A stretch of DNA of 42,235 nt from Phycisphaerae bacterium (GTDB lineage Bacteria; Planctomycetota; Phycisphaerae; Sedimentisphaerales; SG8-4). The translations under genes and the position numbers were made by a program. Shown one piece after another: positions 21,399 through 29,121 of the stretch. The notes under the pieces are model-generated. The model was not told where the DNA came from. It made no database searches and worked only from the letters and a program-made list of their open reading frames with translations. The DNA lies in contig JAUXAH010000001.1 in the NCBI GenBank assembly GCA_030614945.1, positions 1 through 42,235 on the forward strand, read 5' to 3'. Position 1 is the first letter of the stretch. Each line of letters opens with the position of its first letter.

Positions 21399-22391
21399 TT
21401 AAATTATCTTGAAGTATTTTAGGAGGTAGTAGCCAACCAAAGCCGCATTCACTACGGCTAGGCCTCCTGCTGCGATCACCGGCAGGTCTATGGGAGGTGT
21501 GGGCGTGTATTCGCTTCCGACAACAACATCCTTGAATAATAGGGAGGTGTCTACTGGTTCCAGTGCGCTACCATAGTTGCCTATACCCCAAATAGTGAAT
21601 GGTGTGCCACTAGGCGTTGCCATAGGTATTGAACTGCTATCGAATACGAGTTGATCGTTCATCCATATTTTGACTATTCCATCTTCTTCTTGAAAGGCTG
21701 AACCCTGTTTGACATAAACTGTAAAGTTTACCCATTGATCGAAAGGAATTTCTGAGTGGCTTAGTATCTTAAAGAAGTGTGTTGGTTTATTGTCTTTCCA
21801 ATAGTACGAAGGAGTGTACAATGTTATGCTGTTAACCTCTGAGTATCCCTGTTGAACTGACCAATGTTCTGGACCAAGAAAATGCAGCGCTAATTGTGGA
21901 CTTGGTGACGCTGACCCGTAAACTCCGAATTCGCCACACCACTGCCAAAATAATCTATTGACAACAACGTTCAATGGTGAAGGTATCCATACTTTGAAAC
22001 TATAGTAAGCATCTTTGTCGGTTAAGTAGGGTTCGACATAGTTTTGGCTGTCTATATGTTGAAGCTCATAGAGCTTAGCATGCTGCGCCCCCGGCAACGG
22101 CCTAGGTCCTTCAATGTCATTGAGACACTCCAAAACAAGTCGTGAAGGGTCGGTGGGGTCACGAACTAATCTTAATGTTCCAGCAGTAGGTATGTTAGAA
22201 ACAGTGCCATCCTTCCAGTATCGACTGTTCACCCACTTCCAGATTCCTGGATTACATGGATATAAGGCCGGTTCATCTCGTGGGCAGAATTCGTTTTCTC
22301 GGTAGCCTATTCGTAGTCCTTCAGGCGTATAAACTGGTGGTTCAATGCTTGGTCCTTCCTCTCTGAAACTACACGCGAAATATTTAACCAT
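21399..22391 (-). CDS. Lectin/polysaccharide-lyase-like surface protein with anchor
   Basis: 330 aa. Trp/Tyr-rich beta strands (YYSFKVWIPSPLNVVVNRLF, IPFDQWVNFTVYVKQGSA, DGIVKIWMNDQLVFDS) are typical of concanavalin-like jelly rolls of polysaccharide lyase-like proteins. The C-terminus LPVIAAGGLAVVNAALVGYY is a TM anchor, near-identical in pattern to that of 20722-21138. Probably binds or cleaves host glycans at entry. Confidence 0.75.
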   Translation of the reverse strand: MVKYFACSFREEGPSIEPPVYTPEGLRIGYRENEFCPRDEPALYPCNPGIWKWVNSRYWKDGTVSNIPTAGTLRLVRDPTDPSRLVLECLNDIEGPRPLPGAQHAKLYELQHIDSQNYVEPYLTDKDAYYSFKVWIPSPLNVVVNRLFWQWCGEFGVYGSASPSPQLALHFLGPEHWSVQQGYSEVNSITLYTPSYYWKDNKPTHFFKILSHSEIPFDQWVNFTVYVKQGSAFQEEDGIVKIWMNDQLVFDSSSIPMATPSGTPFTIWGIGNYGSALEPVDTSLLFKDVVVGSEYTPTPPIDLPVIAAGGLAVVNAALVGYYLLKYFKII

Positions 22392-22413
22392 TATATTTTA
22401 CACCCCCTGTCCG

Positions 22414-23478
22414 TTAGATTAGGGCTACGTAGCGCCATACGCCGTTTGAGTAGCAGTATAGACGACTGGCAAGCACCCCAGCATTACTATTATAAACTGT
22501 GACCATTGTGCCGTTGGCTGGAGACAAACCGGCTGGAGGCCAACCTGCCCAAGCTGCTCCATAGTCAGCTGCCATGTAGGAGTCAACGTCGCCGTAGTTT
22601 GTTTGCTTGGCGAAGACGCCGCCCAGTTCATTGAACATGTTGCCAGTGAGGTTATAAGCGCTACAGTAGTCTACCCTACCATCAATAACTGTGGTGCCAC
22701 CCCCCGTTCCCAAGAAAATTGGAGTTACCCCGCCGCCGTCCATTATCTCACGGACTATGCGGATGTGACTAACATCATGGTCAAACTGATGACCGACACC
22801 GGTTATAGTGCGCATCGTGTTGAAAGCCATGAAAATATTTTCGGATGGGTCAGTCAGCGTTGCGGTGAATGCTACACTTGATAAACTTCTATTCCCAATA
22901 ATCCATGCTTCATCTAGGTCACGTAGCATGACGTCAACCAGATTACTCCAGAATAGATTTTTTACTACCCAGCTTGATTCGTGAAGACGATTATATATAC
23001 CGTAGCGGCTGTTCGATTCAATGAAGCACTCAACCACCCATTGATTATTTTCATACATTTCAACTCCATCTCGACACCCGTGAACTACGCATTTGTACAG
23101 GGTTTGGTCATACCCATTCATGTCTACTCCCCTTATTGCAGGCTGAGCATTTCCAAACAGGCATATATGTCTCATTTCGTCCCATTGCCCCCATAAGCCG
23201 ATGATCCGCGCCATATCGGCGGTTGCTCTGAAAATAGTGCCAGTTCTCCCCCCAACCCCACCATACCATCCGAGGACACCTATCACCTTGACAGACCTTG
23301 TGGTTATGTCTAGGGGAGCAGCGAAGTCGTAGATGCCTACCGGGCAATGGACTTCCCCGCCGTCATCGGTTAAAGAATCCACTGCTCTCTCAACGTTTGC
23401 AGCGTTTGGAGTGTAAGTATATCCTTCACTATTTTCAATTCTTCTTTTAGAAGGACTAAAAGGTATATGACGCTCCAT
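22414..23478 (-). CDS. Right-handed beta-helix spike protein
   Basis: 354 aa. After a short N-terminus, NAANVERAVDSLTDDGGEVH and CPVGIYDFAAPLDI open a pectate-lyase-like solenoid, with repeating short strands (YKCVVHGCRDGVEMYENNQW, VVKNLFWSNLVDVMLRDL). The C-terminus is Gly/Tyr/Asn-rich (VTVYNSNAGVLASRLYCYSN), as in tail-spike trimerisation or head domains. One of three beta-helix genes in the window; likely host recognition. Confidence 0.8.
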   Translation of the reverse strand: MERHIPFSPSKRRIENSEGYTYTPNAANVERAVDSLTDDGGEVHCPVGIYDFAAPLDITTRSVKVIGVLGWYGGVGGRTGTIFRATADMARIIGLWGQWDEMRHICLFGNAQPAIRGVDMNGYDQTLYKCVVHGCRDGVEMYENNQWVVECFIESNSRYGIYNRLHESSWVVKNLFWSNLVDVMLRDLDEAWIIGNRSLSSVAFTATLTDPSENIFMAFNTMRTITGVGHQFDHDVSHIRIVREIMDGGGVTPIFLGTGGGTTVIDGRVDYCSAYNLTGNMFNELGGVFAKQTNYGDVDSYMAADYGAAWAGWPPAGLSPANGTMVTVYNSNAGVLASRLYCYSNGVWRYVALI

Positions 23479-23480
23479 GT

Positions 23481-24320
23481 TTAGGCTTCGACTCCCTGCG
23501 GGCTGACGTACGTGTTTCCGCCAGTGACATCACTACTTTGAACCGCAGGCTGTTCACCAGCCAGAAATTCTATGCCGTCTTCGCCGTCCCAAGGTACAGT
23601 ATTTCCAGCGGGGACGTCAACGCTGATCTTTGTGGCTCCCCCCGCGATCAGAAAAGTGACAACCGTATCGTTTGTTCCCGCATGTCGAATCGTCAGCTTC
23701 CTTATTCTTCTAGTCTGGCCCGCAGGCACAACGACACCGAGGTTCTGTTGTCCTGGCGCCCCGGCAACAGTTATAGTTACTTCATCTGCTTCCCAGTGGT
23801 TGTCGTGCATCCACCTTTCAGGGTTCGTGTTTAAGCCGGTGTCCTGAGTGATTAGTTCAAGGGTTCCTACTACTTGTTGAAGTTGTGCTTGGTTCCCATA
23901 AACTATTCCTAAGAGACGTGCAACCCTGTCGCTTGGATCCGTGAGAAGCTCGTTTCCAAGAGCGATGTCAGCGCCTTGACCTAACACCTGCTGTAGATCT
24001 GCTTTGAGGCCGCCGCCTGCAACAACAGTGACAGATTGGGTCGGCCACATCACATATTGAACGCCTGCTGCGATCTGGCCGCCTACTGTGTGATCGAGGG
24101 TTAAGGTGCCAGGAACAGAAGCGGTGACTCTTCGTAGCTCTCCTGCATAGGTGCCGGTTCGCAGTAGCACCCAGCAGTCATTCCAGAAATTAGCGGCTTC
24201 AACCAACGTGGCGTCAACTAGGGTTGTTCCGGCAACATTTCCCGCCCCGGTGGCGAAGCTTCTTTTGATGAAGGGGCGCATTTCAAATCTTGACTGGTTA
24301 ATGTCTGGACCCGCGGACAT
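23481..24320 (-). CDS. Virion protein candidate, beta-rich, 279 aa
   Basis: N-terminal part with FATGAGNVAGTTLVDATLVE, helical middle (QQVLGQGADIALGNELLTDP) and a C-terminal beta domain (EVTITVAGAPGQQNLGVVVP, KLTIRHAGTNDTVVTFLIAG) of the type seen in phage fibre/adaptor proteins. It ends two bases before the beta-helix spike gene and overlaps the upstream gene by 1 base. Probably the base to which spikes attach. Confidence 0.7.
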   Translation of the reverse strand: MSAGPDINQSRFEMRPFIKRSFATGAGNVAGTTLVDATLVEAANFWNDCWVLLRTGTYAGELRRVTASVPGTLTLDHTVGGQIAAGVQYVMWPTQSVTVVAGGGLKADLQQVLGQGADIALGNELLTDPSDRVARLLGIVYGNQAQLQQVVGTLELITQDTGLNTNPERWMHDNHWEADEVTITVAGAPGQQNLGVVVPAGQTRRIRKLTIRHAGTNDTVVTFLIAGGATKISVDVPAGNTVPWDGEDGIEFLAGEQPAVQSSDVTGGNTYVSPQGVEA

Positions 24321-24604
24321 TAGTTTTTCACCTTATCGTTCTTAGGTTTCTTTTTCACCTTAACAAGCTTCTCTAAATCGATCTTATCCACGGTTTTGCC
24401 TAGTTCACAGTCTACGTGAGACGGGAAACAAATGGTGATTGGCGGTTTAAATGGCGTGATTGTCTTAGGCAGTTCCGATAGTGGAAAATAGATCAGTCGC
24501 TGCTTATTTTTCTTGTCGATGTGAGCCGTAGCTCCGCAGGAACACTTGTAGAGCTGCTTTTCCTTAAGCTTTTTGATTTTGTCTACTTGTTCTTTTCCCC
24601 TCAT
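24320..24604 (-). CDS. Small basic protein with Cys motif, 94 aa
   Basis: YKCSCGATAHIDKKN near residue 20, then FPSHVDCELGK, within a very Lys-rich sequence. The CSC...C pattern might bind zinc. It is tightly packed between structural genes (1- and 4-base overlaps), so may be an assembly or minor virion protein. Confidence 0.65.
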   Translation of the reverse strand: MRGKEQVDKIKKLKEKQLYKCSCGATAHIDKKNKQRLIYFPLSELPKTITPFKPPITICFPSHVDCELGKTVDKIDLEKLVKVKKKPKNDKVKN

Positions 24605-25245
24605 GGGAATGGCCTTCCAGTTAATTCTTCAGCTTTTTCTTGAGCATACTCAGCGATTGGTCTAAGGTAGATCGTTTCAAGCATATTCCACGTGGCGTTA
24701 GTCATAAGAGCAACCTCATAGATCGAAGCAGCGTTCAAAGCGTTGACGAGGTTGGTGTTCAGTAACGTGACCGTTATTTGGTTTCTTATAGGAACTATTC
24801 CTCCGAAAACGAAAGCGTAGTACGCTGGAACCCGAAGCATCGCAATCGAAGGCATGGCAGGGGGGCCACTGTCTATCCAAAGGGTGAGTGCAAGATTCCA
24901 CGGAAGGCTATTGTAAGCAGTTTGTACTCTAGGAACCAAAGCCATTCCAGCAGGCACGGTCGCAACTATTGTTATCGTGCCTAAAGGCGCCAGTTGAGCC
25001 TCGTTGATAATCCAAGCGGGCGCCACAAAACCGGCGTAGTTCAACGCGCTAAAGAGTCGATCTCTCTCCAAAGTCAGGGTAAACAGTGTTTGCAGCTTCG
25101 CTTCTTCCAAAAGCTTTTCTAGCAACGCCTCAAGCTTCTCGTCGGCGCTCAGCAGCTTTCTACCTTTTTCTCCGAGTGTACGCTCAGAACCCCTTTTCTG
25201 CGGCCTACGTTGTCTTCGCCTGAGCAGCTCAGGGTCTAAAGCCAA
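24601..25245 (-). CDS. Virion protein candidate, 214 aa
   Basis: A basic Arg/Lys N-terminal arm (RRRQRRPQKRGSERT), a helix, then strongly beta, hydrophobic sequence (LGTITIVATVPAGMALVPRV, LALTLWIDSGPPAMPSIAML, QITVTLLNTNLVNALNAASI). A positively charged arm plus a beta-sandwich is common in capsid proteins. Ends adjacent to the larger coat candidate (25246). Confidence 0.7.
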   Translation of the reverse strand: MALDPELLRRRQRRPQKRGSERTLGEKGRKLLSADEKLEALLEKLLEEAKLQTLFTLTLERDRLFSALNYAGFVAPAWIINEAQLAPLGTITIVATVPAGMALVPRVQTAYNSLPWNLALTLWIDSGPPAMPSIAMLRVPAYYAFVFGGIVPIRNQITVTLLNTNLVNALNAASIYEVALMTNATWNMLETIYLRPIAEYAQEKAEELTGRPFP

Positions 25246-26277
25246 CTACACCACACCCGCAGCGATACGATCCCACAGATCCAGTTTGTCACACACGGCA
25301 ACTTCTGAAGGTTCCATGTCCAAGTTCCACTTAATCTTGTCTATAAGCGAAAGTTTAGCCACTAGGTACTTGTAGCGGATTTTAAAGTCTGCTTCACCCG
25401 CGACGCTTCTAGCGTGAATATACATTTCTTCGACGGTTGGCACCCAACAGTTGTCCGGATGATCTATGCCTGCGAAACAGAAAGTGTTCAGTATCATGTA
25501 TCCTGGCTGATCTATGTCTCGATCCACGACGATGACTGTTCCGTTAGCATTGTCGCCGGGTTTGTCTGTAGCGATCTCGAACAAGATTACTTTTTGGTCT
25601 TCGGGAACTGTTATTCGCGGGCCTATGTCCGACTGAAGGGCGGTATTCGCTACGCTTCCGGCAGCTATCACGGCGGTGGTACGGGCTACTTCCTGGATGC
25701 GGATTACTGTTCTCTTGTTAAGTTTCGAGTCGCGGTTGTAAGGTAAACCGGGGAAAGTTTCTCCTGCGTAGGGCAAGCGTCCAGCAAACACGTTTTCGAT
25801 CAAATTGAATTTCTTGGCTAAACGCAGTTCCTCACTCGTCCACTTTCCAGATGGAATCAGCTCTGCAACGTCTCTTTTCTCTACTTTAAGCACTCCCCGA
25901 CGTATCTTCTCCGCTATGGTCCAGTCGTCAACCAGGTAACGGTATCTGAACTCATAGTCAGCCAATGCTCCTACAGCTTGGTTCGCTATGTGAATGAGCA
26001 TAAGCCGGTGGGCGAAGACGTCTGTGACTTGGCTTTGACTCAGGGGAAGGCAAGCGTCGGCGTGTTCATCGTAAACGTTAGGTTCAGCATCCGCGGTGAC
26101 TCTGATTCGGGCGTCATGCTGTTGTTCAGTAGCGAAGCCTACAAACTTCATCCAGCGAGGTGGGATCCGTCTCCACTGGTCCCAATACTGAAAAGCGTTG
26201 CCTGCTATGTCGTAGCTTTTAGCCACTAAGATCTCTTCCGGCCTATACCGGGTTGTTTGAGGGGCCGCCATGCTCAT
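25246..26277 (-). CDS. Capsid protein candidate with duplicated beta domain
   Basis: 343 aa. Two halves look homologous: MKFVGFATEQ...IHIANQAVGALADYEFRYRYLV (about 43-116) and ILFEIATDK...IHARSVAGEADFKIRYKYLV (about 223-305), each followed by a helix with an I-x2-KI-[KR] pattern (TIAEKIRR, SLIDKIKW). Tandem domains of this size would suit a double beta-barrel coat protein, but the fold is not proven. First large gene of the leftward virion operon. The start may also be the second Met (26271). Confidence 0.7.
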   Translation of the reverse strand: MSMAAPQTTRYRPEEILVAKSYDIAGNAFQYWDQWRRIPPRWMKFVGFATEQQHDARIRVTADAEPNVYDEHADACLPLSQSQVTDVFAHRLMLIHIANQAVGALADYEFRYRYLVDDWTIAEKIRRGVLKVEKRDVAELIPSGKWTSEELRLAKKFNLIENVFAGRLPYAGETFPGLPYNRDSKLNKRTVIRIQEVARTTAVIAAGSVANTALQSDIGPRITVPEDQKVILFEIATDKPGDNANGTVIVVDRDIDQPGYMILNTFCFAGIDHPDNCWVPTVEEMYIHARSVAGEADFKIRYKYLVAKLSLIDKIKWNLDMEPSEVAVCDKLDLWDRIAAGVV

Positions 26278-26294
26278 TTAGGATGCAGCCTCCT

Positions 26295-26654
26295 CTAAAG
26301 CGGAAAAGTATATGTGGCTGTTTTCAGGGCTCCTGTCAGCGGAACAAGGATTCTTTTGCCGTCAACGACTAGGATATGACTGTTGATTTCCAAGTCGAAG
26401 GCTTCTACGCGGAGCGTGTCTGCTTCTATGCCTGCACCGGCGCGGTAGCCGTGAGCCACGTCCCACGTGCGCTCATTCATGGTTTTGCTGTCGCCGTCAA
26501 AATCAGTCCAGTCCTGGTCGACGCCGCCCCTCACTAGAGTCATTTTCAATCTGATGTAGTCAGCTGATAGTTTCGCTGGTCCTTCTGCTAAGTAAACAAC
26601 TTTGCTTACTTTCAATTTTATTTCCTCTACCCAAATCTTATATTGTGTGCGCAT
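26295..26654 (-). CDS. Small beta-rich virion protein candidate
   Basis: Beta-rich (IKLKVSKVVYLAEGPAKLSA, IRLKMTLVRGGVDQDWTDFD). A TATA-like TATTTATG at about 26651-26660 on this strand would put the transcript start downstream of ATG 26654, so TTG 26615 (after GAGG) is a serious alternative start, giving about 106 aa. First gene of the leftward structural operon. Confidence 0.65.
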   Translation of the reverse strand: MRTQYKIWVEEIKLKVSKVVYLAEGPAKLSADYIRLKMTLVRGGVDQDWTDFDGDSKTMNERTWDVAHGYRAGAGIEADTLRVEAFDLEINSHILVVDGKRILVPLTGALKTATYTFPL

Positions 26655-26693
26655 AAATAGGTGATGTGGATTTATGTCGAAAGGTGTAAGAAT
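26616..26693. promoter_or_regulatory. Divergent promoter region
   Basis: Leftward TATA-like TATTTATG (complement of 26651-26660) serves the structural operon; rightward, GATTTATG (about 26668-26675) precedes the small regulator genes, with AAGGTG before ATG 26694. No operator repeat is obvious here. Confidence 0.5.
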
Positions 26694-26864
26694 ATGTTAG
26701 ATGAAAAAGACGTTGAAACCATTAGAAAAATTGCTAGAAATGAAATATATACATATACAACGAAACTCATGCTACAGCTCCAAGACACTTTAAAAGAAGC
26801 GTTTAGAATGCAAGTCGAAAAAATAAGAAGTGAATTAGAATATGGCAGAAGAAAAAACGTTTGA
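26694..26864 (+). CDS. Small helical protein, 56 aa
   Basis: Starts at ATG 26694 after AAGGTG. All helix with regular charge pattern (DVETIRKIARNEIYTYTTKL, LKEAFRMQVEKIRSELEY), suggesting a coiled-coil or dimeric protein. Overlaps the next start by 23 bases. Function unknown. Confidence 0.65.
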   Translation: MLDEKDVETIRKIARNEIYTYTTKLMLQLQDTLKEAFRMQVEKIRSELEYGRRKNV

Positions 26865-27183
26865 TTGTGTCTTCGGCTATGGAGACTGTCCAATACAAGC
26901 CTTAATCGCTAAGCAACGTCAAAAGATTCTGATGGTAACGAAGGCAGTGCCAATCGACGTCGATTTGGGAAAAGACATGCCGAAAGAGGCGAGAGAAGGC
27001 CTCAGCGTATTCATGCAGGCAATAATTGGAGCAATGTCAAGGATGCTTCAATCGGTGGGTGATCTATCAACTCTAGGGAATTTCTGTGCTGCATGTCCGA
27101 AAGCGTGGAAACAGATTGCAAAGGTTATGAGCGAAGAAACACAACAGGTGAAACCAGCAGAAGAAACCATAGAAGAAGAGTAG
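26842..27183 (+). CDS. Cys-containing helical protein, 113 aa
   Basis: FDCVFGYGDCPIQALIAKQR at the N-terminus and FCAACPKAWKQ near residue 80 provide four to five cysteines, fitting an Fe-S or zinc site. Acidic tail (EETIEEE). Part of the rightward small-gene operon. Function unknown. Confidence 0.7.
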   Translation: MAEEKTFDCVFGYGDCPIQALIAKQRQKILMVTKAVPIDVDLGKDMPKEAREGLSVFMQAIIGAMSRMLQSVGDLSTLGNFCAACPKAWKQIAKVMSEETQQVKPAEETIEEE

Positions 27184-27199
27184 AGAGAGACGACTGAAA

Positions 27200-27346
27200 G
27201 TGAAAGTTCCTTTCCACGTCACGGTCGACAAGCCCCTGGCTAAATGGGTAGATGAAAAGGTGAAAGCGAAAAGGTTTGCTACCCGCAGCCACGCCGTCCA
27301 GGTGGCGTTGATGGAGCTGAAACGAAGGGAGACAGTGAAACTTTGA
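27200..27346 (+). CDS. RHH (CopG-type) regulator, 48 aa
   Basis: Read from GTG 27200. VPFHVTVDKPLAKWVDEKVK then RFATRSHAVQVALMELKRRE is a minimal ribbon-helix-helix dimer with a positively charged tail. It overlaps the next gene by 4 bases (TTGA). Candidate ligand for the palindrome at 27778 or for its relative at 40067. Confidence 0.8.
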   Translation: MKVPFHVTVDKPLAKWVDEKVKAKRFATRSHAVQVALMELKRRETVKL

Positions 27347-27786
27347 CCCGTGACCCTTGCCCCTTCTGTCTAGAAGGTTCGGTTTGGTTGAATAATATTT
27401 CCCCTAATAATTGTATAGTTACTGGGAAAGAGTGTCGTCTTGATCCATATGGCTATTTCAGCTACCACAAGAAGGAGAGTTGGGAGATATGCCCCATAGT
27501 GAAAAGGGTTGTTCGCACGCTACTTAACGTGCGGGGAGCCAAACGCCGCAATGTCGATTCGGACCTTAGAGTTCTACAGCACTTATTCAGGAAATTTCCG
27601 GGTGGATGGGAAGGAAAATCACTCCTACAAAGGTTCCATGTTTTTTGTTTAAGCCACGGTGTCAACTGGAAAACTATTCAAACTAAAATAGGTCAGATGT
27701 TGCTGGATAGATGCAGAGAGACGCCGGCTTGTCCATTTAAGGCGCTGCTGCCTGAAACTGATGTGACGGGGGAAACTTTAACATAA
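27343..27786 (+). CDS. Cys-rich protein, 147 aa
   Basis: TTG start overlapping the RHH stop. DPCPFCLEGSVWLNN, NCIVTGKECRLDPYGYFS, EICPIVKR and later RCRETPACPF give two metal-site clusters around a basic helical middle (RNVDSDLRVLQHLFRKFPGG). It may bind nucleic acid. Function unknown. Confidence 0.7.
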   Translation: MTRDPCPFCLEGSVWLNNISPNNCIVTGKECRLDPYGYFSYHKKESWEICPIVKRVVRTLLNVRGAKRRNVDSDLRVLQHLFRKFPGGWEGKSLLQRFHVFCLSHGVNWKTIQTKIGQMLLDRCRETPACPFKALLPETDVTGETLT

Positions 27787-27802
27787 CCTAAAGTTATGTT
27801 AA
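27778..27802. promoter_or_regulatory. 25-bp palindromic operator
   Basis: TTAACATAAC-CTAAA-GTTATGTTAA is a perfect 10-bp inverted repeat with a 5-bp spacer, overlapping the end of the upstream gene and lying 19 bases before the ATG at 27821. The same geometry and outer seven bases (TTAACAT...ATGTTAA) recur at 40067-40091. Likely a repressor site, although a terminator hairpin is possible. Confidence 0.65.
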
Positions 27803-27820
27803 TAAAAGAATGGTGAAGTT

Positions 27821-28012
27821 ATGAGACGAGTAACAATCAAAAAAGTAGTTGCGTCCAGTAGAGACGGAAGAGAAAAAAAAGTTGTTTCAGAACAACTCAT
27901 AATTTACGGCAAGCCACCAGTGGTACGTGAAATCGTGTCTCATAGAGGAAAACAACATGAGCAAACTAAAAATCAAGATAGAAGGCGACGAATACGACGC
28001 GCTTTGCCGTGA
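27821..28012 (+). CDS. Small basic protein, 63 aa
   Basis: ATG preceded by GGTGAAGTT, just downstream of the palindrome. RRVTIKKVVASSRDGREKKV and EQLIIYGKPPVVREIV form a basic beta-type N-terminal part; the C-terminal part is overlapped by the next gene and is very Arg-rich. Function unknown. Confidence 0.6.
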   Translation: MRRVTIKKVVASSRDGREKKVVSEQLIIYGKPPVVREIVSHRGKQHEQTKNQDRRRRIRRALP

Positions 28013-28112
28013 TCTTGTAGACATGGCAATAGAAGCTGAACCGAAAAACAGTCGTGTCCTTTTAAGGATTTTACAGCTACTACTCTATGGAGAATGGGAG
28101 GACAACCCATGA
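27957..28112 (+). CDS. Small acidic protein, 51 aa
   Basis: ATG after GAGG (spacing 8). KLKIKIEGDEYDALCRDLVD followed by NSRVLLRILQLLLYGEWED: a strand and two helices. Its stop overlaps the next start by 4 bases. Function unknown. Confidence 0.65.
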   Translation: MSKLKIKIEGDEYDALCRDLVDMAIEAEPKNSRVLLRILQLLLYGEWEDNP

Positions 28113-28270
28113 GCGCGAAAGACGTGTTAAATAAAATGGCTAGGAACAGCGTCACACTCCTATATTTGTGTAACCAGGCTCAGGTCACAAAAGCAATACC
28201 TAAAAAAGACTACGCAAAAATCAAGGACGTGGTTCAAGAGATCCGGGAGCTCGCGGGGGAACTTCCATGA
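28109..28270 (+). CDS. Small helical protein, 53 aa
   Basis: ATGA overlap at both ends places it firmly in the operon. Two helices (DVLNKMARNSVTLLYLCNQA and DYAKIKDVVQEIRELAGELP). No motif recognised. Confidence 0.65.
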   Translation: MSAKDVLNKMARNSVTLLYLCNQAQVTKAIPKKDYAKIKDVVQEIRELAGELP

Positions 28271-28563
28271 GTAGACATAGGGGTAGACCGAATCCGCGTA
28301 AGGTTAAGCTGAAAGTCCCTCCTCTGCCTATCTGCCATGAGTGTCCCTGGAGAATATGGTGCCCAGAATTGAACTTCAGAACCATGAACCCCAAAAGAGA
28401 ACCAATCAAAGTGTGCCCCATCTGGTGGATGCTCACGCAATATCTACGCGAGAAGGGAATAATGAAAGCTCCTCCCCTTGCGGCCATACCCATATCCAAA
28501 GAGGAGGGGCGGGCCATCCTGGATGCAGCGCGTCGACAGAGGAGCCAAAGACTGGCAGGATAG
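28267..28563 (+). CDS. Cys-rich basic protein, 98 aa
   Basis: Starts MSRHRGRPNPRKVKLKV, then CHECPWRIWCPELNF and VCPIWWM supply four cysteines with tryptophans, a likely zinc or Fe-S site; the C-terminal helix is basic (EEGRAILDAARRQRSQRL). Overlaps the previous stop by 4 bases. Possibly nucleic-acid-binding. Confidence 0.7.
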   Translation: MSRHRGRPNPRKVKLKVPPLPICHECPWRIWCPELNFRTMNPKREPIKVCPIWWMLTQYLREKGIMKAPPLAAIPISKEEGRAILDAARRQRSQRLAG

Positions 28564-28569
28564 GACTGC

Positions 28570-28740
28570 ATGATTAAAGGGTTCACGTGTTTCTGTGAAG
28601 ACTGCAAAAAAACGGTTCCAGTAAAGAAGGTGCGAATCACCAAGACCGGGTACATGCTGATCTTTCTCGAGTGCGGTCACACCACCGGGTTCGTGTTTGA
28701 CGCTAAACTGGTGACTATCGAGAAGATGCGGAAACCGTAG
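28570..28740 (+). CDS. Zinc-ribbon protein, 56 aa
   Basis: FTCFCEDCKKTVPVKKVRIT then IFLECGHTTGFVF shows a C-x2-C ... C-x-H ribbon with beta strands around it. Last gene of the rightward operon; its final five bases are already part of the 60-bp dispersed repeat. Confidence 0.7.
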   Translation: MIKGFTCFCEDCKKTVPVKKVRITKTGYMLIFLECGHTTGFVFDAKLVTIEKMRKP

Positions 28741-28795
28741 CGATATCCCCCGGAATCCGTAAGGATCCACATCTGCAAAATTACGGATTTCGCAC
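28736..28795 (-). repeat. 60-bp dispersed repeat, copy B
   Basis: Reverse complement of copy A (15178-15237), 55 of 60 identical. On the minus strand it contains AATCCGTAA and TTACGGATT, a 9-bp perfect stem with an 18-base loop. It fills the space between convergent genes ending at 28740 and 28801, so it may work as a two-way terminator, or be a small mobile or recombination sequence. Confidence 0.75.
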
Positions 28796-28800
28796 CCCTT

Positions 28801-29112
28801 TTAGGGGTTTCCTGCGTCTGTAGCTAACCAGTCTATAGTGACATCCACGTTTTTGCTGTTGTTGTTCCATTTAAAATAGTCTACAGCCTTCTCAACGATC
28901 CACACGGTATGGTCGGAATGCGCGGTAAGCTTCACTCGAGGCACAGTGCCAAACGGAGTGTTGAAGTTGAATTGTTTCACGGTTGCTTTGGTAGCCGTGT
29001 CTTCTCCGCTTTTGATTGTGGGGCCTCCGCCTCCTCCCGCATGGGAGTGTAGAGCAGTTTCACTGCCATCTACTAACTGTTTATCAGCTACCGACTCGTT
29101 TTGCTTAACCAC
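28801..29112 (-). CDS. Fibre-tip protein, H-type lectin-like
   Basis: 103 aa. HSHAGGGGG followed by FNFNTPFGTVPRVKLTAHSD and NVDVTIDWLATD matches the beta-sandwich layout of H-type lectin/fibre tip domains (GTVPxV strand). It follows the collagen-like/repeat fibre protein and probably caps it for glycan binding. Confidence 0.7.
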   Translation of the reverse strand: MVKQNESVADKQLVDGSETALHSHAGGGGGPTIKSGEDTATKATVKQFNFNTPFGTVPRVKLTAHSDHTVWIVEKAVDYFKWNNNSKNVDVTIDWLATDAGNP

Positions 29113-29121
29113 TTGGGATCC

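Noticed and set aside
23538..23847. Rightward ORFs of 91-98 aa
   Set aside because: Antisense shadows of the well-supported structural gene 23481-24320.
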